Below, in pieces: positions 6,050 to 9,904 of a DNA stretch of 9,904 nucleotides. Position 1 is the first letter of the stretch. The number at the start of each line of letters is the position of its first letter. A program made the translations under genes and the position numbers. The DNA is from Glaciecola sp. UBA983 (GTDB taxonomy: Bacteria > Pseudomonadota > Gammaproteobacteria > Enterobacterales > Alteromonadaceae): NCBI GenBank assembly GCA_002292215.1, contig DBBN01000066.1, positions 1-9,904 on the forward strand. Direction: 5' to 3'. Under the pieces are notes generated by a model. The model searched no databases, was not told the origin of the DNA, and was given only the letters and a program-made list of their open reading frames with translations.

Positions 6050-6537
6050 AAGAAGAACGCAAAATTGATAGTACCGTTGGCGGTGACGATGAAGTGTTAC
6101 AGTGGGTAACGTATCGTTTAGGCGACGAAACTTATGGCATCAATGTCATGCAGGTACAAGAAGTACTGCGTCATACTGAAATCGCTCCGGTGCCGGGCGC
6201 ACCTGAATACGTAATAGGGATTATCAATCTGCGTGGAAACGTGGTGACGGTTATTGATACTCGCGCTAGGTTTGGTTTGCCGGAAGGTGAAATCACTGAT
6301 AATACGCGGATTGTCATTATCGAAGCAGATGAGCATGTCGTCGGAATTATGGTGGATAGTGTTGCCGAAGTGGTCTACCTAAAATCATCAGAAATTGATT
6401 CGGCAACTAATGTAGGAACCGAAGAAAGTACTAAATTCATCCAAGGTGTTTCTAATCGGGACGATGAGCTATTAATATTGGTCGACTTAAATAGAATGCT
6501 CAATGATGATGAGTGGGATGAATTAGGCGGGATGTAA
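6046..6537 (+). CDS. cheW: Chemotaxis coupling protein CheW
   Basis: CheW links chemoreceptors to the kinase CheA at the cell pole or membrane arrays. The 163-residue protein is full length: WVTYRLGDETYGINVMQVQE (20-39), VPGAPEYVIGIINLRGNVV (49-67, with the conserved NLRG), VIDTRARFGLP, then VVGIMVDSVAEVV (98-110) and ELLILVDLNRML at the C-terminus. The ATG has AGGAG (6034-6038) with 7-nt spacing. No cheA is in the window, and cheY, cheB and DUF2802 around it are broken, so it is an apparently intact gene inside a decayed operon. It could still serve chemoreceptor arrays encoded elsewhere or be a young relic. The 1-nt TAATG junction with the next gene preserves the old operon structure. Confidence 0.95.
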   Translation: MKEERKIDSTVGGDDEVLQWVTYRLGDETYGINVMQVQEVLRHTEIAPVPGAPEYVIGIINLRGNVVTVIDTRARFGLPEGEITDNTRIVIIEADEHVVGIMVDSVAEVVYLKSSEIDSATNVGTEESTKFIQGVSNRDDELLILVDLNRMLNDDEWDELGGM

Positions 6538-6775
6538 TGCTTGAGTTGATAGAATCAGTATCTCTTGTAGTTGCAATGATAGCTATTAATAATGAAAAAT
6601 TTTATCTATTCAGGCACATACTCAAGAAATTGATCAGCGTGATCCACAAATAAAACTCTATGCTAAAGCCTCAACGTTGCTTGCTGAAGGTGCGAATATC
6701 GATGATATAATGGCGGCATGCGATCTGGACCGTGCAGAAGTCGAGTTGTTAAAGAATCTGCACACTAATAACTAA
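6537..6775 (+). pseudogene. Frameshifted, internally deleted DUF2802 gene
   Basis: DUF2802 proteins are small membrane-anchored coiled-coil proteins of unknown function encoded right after cheW in this cluster type. The ATG overlaps the cheW stop (TAATG). The first frame gives MLELIESVSLVVAMIAI, an N-terminal membrane segment, and stops at 6651-6653. The typical C-terminal domain is found in another frame from about 6596: TQEIDQRDPQIKLYAKA, STLLAEGANIDDIMAACDLD and RAEVELLKNLHTNN, ending at TAA 6773-6775. The middle coiled coil is missing: about 79 codons remain where the family has about 130. Deletion plus frameshift makes it non-functional unless the C-terminal part is translated alone. Confidence 0.75.
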
Positions 6776-6786
6776 AATAGCAGTTA

Positions 6787-6810
6787 AGACGTTTAGACGT
6801 CTAGACGTAA
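6787..6810 (+). promoter_or_regulatory. MetJ operator: three tandem met boxes
   Basis: Three contiguous 8-mers, AGACGTTT (6787-6794), AGACGTCT (6795-6802, perfect consensus) and AGACGTAA (6803-6810), match the MetJ met box AGACGTCT at 7, 8 and 6 of 8 positions. MetJ with S-adenosylmethionine binds two or more tandem boxes and represses methionine genes. The array sits 60 nt upstream of metA, next to or overlapping the promoter. Confidence 0.92.
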
Positions 6811-6841
6811 ATATTGACTTTTAGGTAAAATCATTCACAAT
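6802..6841 (+). promoter_or_regulatory. Predicted metA promoter region
   Basis: Two overlapping sigma70 candidates are visible: TAGACG (6802-6807) with TAAAAT (6826-6831), spacer 18, and TTGACT (6814-6819) with CACAAT (6836-6841), spacer 16. In the first, the -35 box lies inside the last met boxes; in the second the operator ends 3 nt upstream of the -35. Both fit MetJ repression. I cannot choose between them by eye. Confidence 0.5.
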
Positions 6842-6870
6842 GTCTCATTGGACAAAATTGTGAGGTGTGT

Positions 6871-7788
6871 ATGCCTATTCGAATCCCCGTTGACCTGCCT
6901 GCGCTAGGTATTCTCGATAGTGAAAATATTTTTGCTATGGATATGGAACGCGCGTCAAATCAGGACATTCGCCCCATGGAAGTCGGTATTTTAAATCTTA
7001 TGCCAAATAAGATTGAGACCGAAGTGCAGATCCTGCGCTTACTTTCTAATACACCATTACAAATTAATATTGATCTTATCCGTATCGATAATCAATTATC
7101 TAAAAATACTCCGCAATCTCATATGGACGATTTTTATAAAGGCTTTAGCCAGATTAAACATAAAAAATATGATGGGTTGATCATTACTGGCGCTCCTCTT
7201 GGTTTTATGGCGTATGAAGACGTCAAATATTGGTCTGATATGCAAGAGATCCTTGATTGGGCTAAAGCAAATGTCCAGTCTACGTTATATTTGTGTTGGG
7301 CTGCTCATGCCGCGATGTACCATTTTTATGGTCAAATGCGTGAATTACGTCAAGACAAACTGTTTGGTGTATATCAACATCAAGTGTTGGCACCGACTAA
7401 TGAACTGATGCGTGGGTTTGATCCTGTGTTTAATGCTCCGCATTCACGTTTTGGCAATGTGCCGCAAGCGGCCTATGAACGTATTCCTGACATTGATGTA
7501 TTGGCAGCGTCTGCTGAAACCGGCACCTATATCGCTGCGACCAAAGATAAACGCCATGTCTTTGTAACCGGACATCCTGAATACGATGCCAATACCTTGG
7601 CTGACGAATATGCTCGAGATTGTGCCAATGGCCAAGATCCTGCATTACCTGTTAATTATTTTATCAACGATGATCCGACACAAGCGCCCTTAGTTTCATG
7701 GCGCTCGCATGGAACATTACTTTATACTAACTGGTTGAACTATTATGTATATCAGACCACGCCGTATGATTTAACCACTCTTTCCTAA
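6871..7788 (+). CDS. metA: Homoserine O-succinyltransferase
   Basis: MetA transfers an acyl group, normally succinyl from succinyl-CoA in this enterobacterial-like family, to homoserine, the first committed step of methionine synthesis. The 305-residue protein starts MPIRIPVDLPALGIL and carries ILNLMPNKIETE, the catalytic Cys142 in LYLCWAAHAA, and His235/Glu237 in VTGHPEYD, at the same numbers as in the E. coli enzyme. The C-terminus (SWRSHGTLLYTNWLNYYVYQ) is typical. The ATG at 6871 is preferred over the in-frame GTG at 6865 because GAGG (6862-6865) lies 5 nt before it and family proteins begin MPIR. MetJ boxes lie upstream and metH follows after 27 nt, so the genes probably form one operon. 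Acyl donor choice (succinyl or acetyl) cannot be settled from reading alone. Confidence 0.97.
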   Translation: MPIRIPVDLPALGILDSENIFAMDMERASNQDIRPMEVGILNLMPNKIETEVQILRLLSNTPLQINIDLIRIDNQLSKNTPQSHMDDFYKGFSQIKHKKYDGLIITGAPLGFMAYEDVKYWSDMQEILDWAKANVQSTLYLCWAAHAAMYHFYGQMRELRQDKLFGVYQHQVLAPTNELMRGFDPVFNAPHSRFGNVPQAAYERIPDIDVLAASAETGTYIAATKDKRHVFVTGHPEYDANTLADEYARDCANGQDPALPVNYFINDDPTQAPLVSWRSHGTLLYTNWLNYYVYQTTPYDLTTLS

Positions 7789-7815
7789 CGTTTTATTTTT
7801 TAAGGTGATGACAAC

Positions 7816-8889
7816 GTGTCGACTCAACTTACCACCCCATTTAACGCACAACTTCCCGCGCAGTTAGCGCAAATAGCCCAAGAGCGGATCTTAATTTTAG
7901 ATGGTGCGATGGGGACGATGATCCAAGCTTATCAATTTTCTGAAAGTGATTATCGGGGCGAACAGTTTGCCGACTGGCATTGTGATGTCAAAGGTAACAA
8001 TGACTTATTAGCGATTACTCAGCCTGATACTATCCGTACTATTCACGAACAATATCTTGAAGCCGGCTGCGATATTATCGAAACCAACACCTTTAACGCC
8101 ACCACGATTGCGATGGCCGATTATGATATGCAAGACATTGCCAAAGACATCAATCTGGCTGCTGCGCGCTTAGCACGCCAAGCCGCCGATAAATATTCGA
8201 CGCCGGATAAACCGCGCTTTGTAGCAGGGGTGTTAGGGCCGACAAATCGCACAGCATCTATTTCACCTGATGTGAATGATCCTGGTAAACGCAACGTCTC
8301 GTTTGATGAGTTGGTTGTCGCTTATGAAGAATCGACCCATGCCTTGTTGGATGGGGGAGCGGATATCATTATGCTCGAAACTATTTTTGATACCCTTAAC
8401 GCCAAAGCCGCAGCGTTTGCAGTAGAAAACGTGTTTGAGCAACGTGGTGAGCGCTCGCCAGTGATGGTATCTGGGACGATTACGGATGCTTCTGGACGCA
8501 CGCTATCGGGACAAACCACCGAAGCGTTTTATCATTCTATGCGCCATTTATCGCCATTAGCGATGGGCTTAAACTGTGCGTTAGGACCGGATTTGTTGCG
8601 CCAGTATGTCAACGAATTATCTACGGTAGCTGATTGTTTAGTGTCCGCTCATCCTAATGCAGGTTTGCCAAATGAATTTGGTGAATATGATATGGATGCT
8701 GAAGAAATGGCAGAACATATTCAAGAATGGGCACAATCGGGACTGGTCAATATTGTTGGCGGATGCTGTGGAAGTACCCCTGAGCATATTGCTGCGATTG
8801 CCCAAGCAGTGCATAAGATTGCACCAAGAAAGGTATCTAAATTACCGCCCAAAATGCGTTTATCCGGTCTTGAACCGTTTGTACACTAG
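7816..8889 (+). CDS. metH: Methionine synthase, homocysteine-binding part as a separate ORF (split MetH, first protein)
   Basis: This 357-residue protein corresponds to the N-terminal homocysteine/zinc module (about residues 2-350) of cobalamin-dependent methionine synthase. It shows [11 protein letters not shown] (27-37), [35 protein letters not shown], and the zinc ligands Cys254 (GLNCALGP) and Cys317/Cys318 ([10 protein letters not shown]), which match C247, C310 and C311 of the E. coli enzyme. It starts with GTG and has TAAGGTG (7801-7807) 8 nt upstream. It ends at an in-frame TAG just after the inter-domain sequence RLSGLEPF, at the border with the pterin domain, which is encoded by the next ORF in the same frame. 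The 27-nt gap to metA holds no terminator. Confidence 0.9.
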   Translation: MSTQLTTPFNAQLPAQLAQIAQERILILDGAMGTMIQAYQFSESDYRGEQFADWHCDVKGNNDLLAITQPDTIRTIHEQYLEAGCDIIETNTFNATTIAMADYDMQDIAKDINLAAARLARQAADKYSTPDKPRFVAGVLGPTNRTASISPDVNDPGKRNVSFDELVVAYEESTHALLDGGADIIMLETIFDTLNAKAAAFAVENVFEQRGERSPVMVSGTITDASGRTLSGQTTEAFYHSMRHLSPLAMGLNCALGPDLLRQYVNELSTVADCLVSAHPNAGLPNEFGEYDMDAEEMAEHIQEWAQSGLVNIVGGCCGSTPEHIAAIAQAVHKIAPRKVSKLPPKMRLSGLEPFVH

Positions 8890-8901
8890 GATTATCGTCA
8901 C

Positions 8902-9904
8902 ATGTCTCAAGCAGCCTCATCATTTATAAATATCGGTGAACGTACCAATGTCACCGGATCCGCTATGTTTAAGCGTTTGATCTTAGAAGAAGATTACGAA
9001 ACCGCGCTAGAAGTAGCTAAACAACAAGTCGAAAACGGCGCACAGATCATTGATATTAACATGGATGAAGCCATGTTGGATTCTGAAGCCGCAATGGTGC
9101 GTTTTTTAAATCTAATTGCCTCGGAGCCAGATATCTCTCGCGTACCGATCATGATTGATTCCTCCAAATGGTCGGTCATTGAAGCAGGTTTAAAATGCGT
9201 ACAAGGTAAATCAGTGGTTAACTCCATTAGTTTAAAAGAAGGCAAAGAACCGTTTATTGCCCAAGCTAAATTGATCAAGCGTTATGGTGCAGCAACCGTT
9301 GTCATGGCATTTGATGAAACAGGGCAAGCAGATACAGTGGAGCGTAAATTCGATATTTGTGAACGTAGTTATCGTATTTTGGTCGATGAAGTCGGTTTTC
9401 CACCAGAAGATATTATTTTTGACCCGAATATCTTTGCTGTAGCAACGGGAATTGAAGAACATAACAATTACGCAGTAGACTTTATTGAAGCGACGCGCAA
9501 AATACGTCAAGAATTACCCTATGCTCATGTATCGGGTGGTTTGTCGAATATTTCATTTTCGTTTCGAGGTAACAATCCCGTCCGTGAAGCGATGCACTCG
9601 GTCTTTTTATATCATGCGATTAAAGCGGGTATGGATATGGCGATTGTCAATGCGGGTCAGCTTGAAGTATATGACGAGATCCCTAAAGAACTGCGTGATG
9701 CAGTGGAAGATGTGATCCTAAACCGCCATGACCAAGCGACGGACAACTTACTTGAATTAGCCCCTAAATACCAAGGTGATGGCAAAGCCGCCAAAGTTGA
9801 AGATTTAGCGTGGCGTGAACTGCCAGTAAACAAGCGTTTAGAGCATGGCCTAGTCAAAGGGATCACGGATTTTATCATCGAAGATACCGAAGAAGCCCGC
9901 TTAG
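8902..9904 (+). CDS. metH: Methionine synthase, pterin- and cobalamin-binding part (split MetH, second protein), 3'-truncated by window edge
   Basis: The frame, open to the end of the window, encodes the methyltetrahydrofolate-binding domain of Met[18 protein letters not shown] (about 10-26), [83 protein letters not shown] and [16 protein letters not shown]. The start of the cobalamin cap domain follows ([16 protein letters not shown]). The presumed ATG at 8902 lies 12 nt after the TAG of the first part, in the same frame, with a TAGGA (8887-8891) ribosome binding site formed over that stop, 10 nt before the start. Cobalamin (DXHXXG) and reactivation domains would lie beyond the window. Confidence 0.92.
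   Translation, partial: MSQAASSFINIGERTNVTGSAMFKRLILEEDYETALEVAKQQVENGAQIIDINMDEAMLDSEAAMVRFLNLIASEPDISRVPIMIDSSKWSVIEAGLKCVQGKSVVNSISLKEGKEPFIAQAKLIKRYGAATVVMAFDETGQADTVERKFDICERSYRILVDEVGFPPEDIIFDPNIFAVATGIEEHNNYAVDFIEATRKIRQELPYAHVSGGLSNISFSFRGNNPVREAMHSVFLYHAIKAGMDMAIVNAGQLEVYDEIPKELRDAVEDVILNRHDQATDNLLELAPKYQGDGKAAKVEDLAWRELPVNKRLEHGLVKGITDFIIEDTEEARL

Noticed and set aside
6865..6870. GTG at 6865 as metA start
   Set aside because: It overlaps the ribosome binding site, and the family starts with MPIR at 6871.
8994..9510. Minus-strand ORFs opposite the second metH part
   Set aside because: They are antisense shadows of a clearly coding MetH frame with no family resemblance.
1..9904. 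tRNA, rRNA, CRISPR arrays, riboswitches
   Set aside because: No cloverleaf, repeat-spacer pattern or conserved riboswitch core was seen on either strand.

Overview
The window comes from a gammaproteobacterium with moderate, AT-leaning base composition. Purine and methionine genes are of the enteric/marine gammaproteobacterial type, and the motility genes follow the gene order of the large single polar-flagellum/chemotaxis cluster of Alteromonadales- and Vibrio-like bacteria (flgM-flgA, flrA, flhG-fliA-cheY-cheB-cheW-DUF2802). I cannot name genus or species from the sequence alone.

Layout. (1) Positions 2-2359: the 3' part of purL (FGAM synthase), followed by a strong hairpin terminator at 2393-2422. 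(2) 2529-2639: a possible 36-residue exported or membrane peptide whose stop overlaps the stop of the convergent smrA (2636-3259, minus). (3) 3329-6775: the remains of a flagellar/chemotaxis cluster. On the minus strand are flgM (open) with a FliA-type promoter, and a flgA pseudogene with several in-frame stops. On the plus strand are a predicted sigma70 promoter and a chimeric ORF that joins a FleQ/FlrA-type N-terminal domain to the C-terminus of FlhG/FleN. It is followed by intact fliA (4-nt overlap), a cheY stub run into broken pieces of cheB, intact cheW, and a frameshifted, internally deleted DUF2802 gene. The rod, hook, filament, export and motor genes and cheZ/cheA that would lie between these pieces are absent. 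(4) 6779-6842: a MetJ operator of three tandem boxes and a promoter. (5) 6871-9904: metA (homoserine O-succinyltransferase) and cobalamin-dependent methionine synthase carried as two consecutive reading frames: a homocysteine-binding protein (7816-8889), then, after an in-frame TAG, a pterin/cobalamin-binding protein (8902 to beyond the window end).

How the parts work together. purL and metA/metH are ordinary housekeeping genes and look intact. metA and the split metH probably form one MetJ-repressed operon. The middle of the window records loss of flagellar motility by large deletions followed by point decay. What stands out is which pieces stay open: FliA (sigma-28), its anti-sigma factor FlgM with a matching FliA-type promoter, CheW, and an in-frame FlrA-FlhG fusion, while flgA, cheY, cheB and DUF2802 are clearly broken. 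Either these open frames are simply young relics, or a residual sigma-28/FlgM circuit and CheW have been kept for non-flagellar use.
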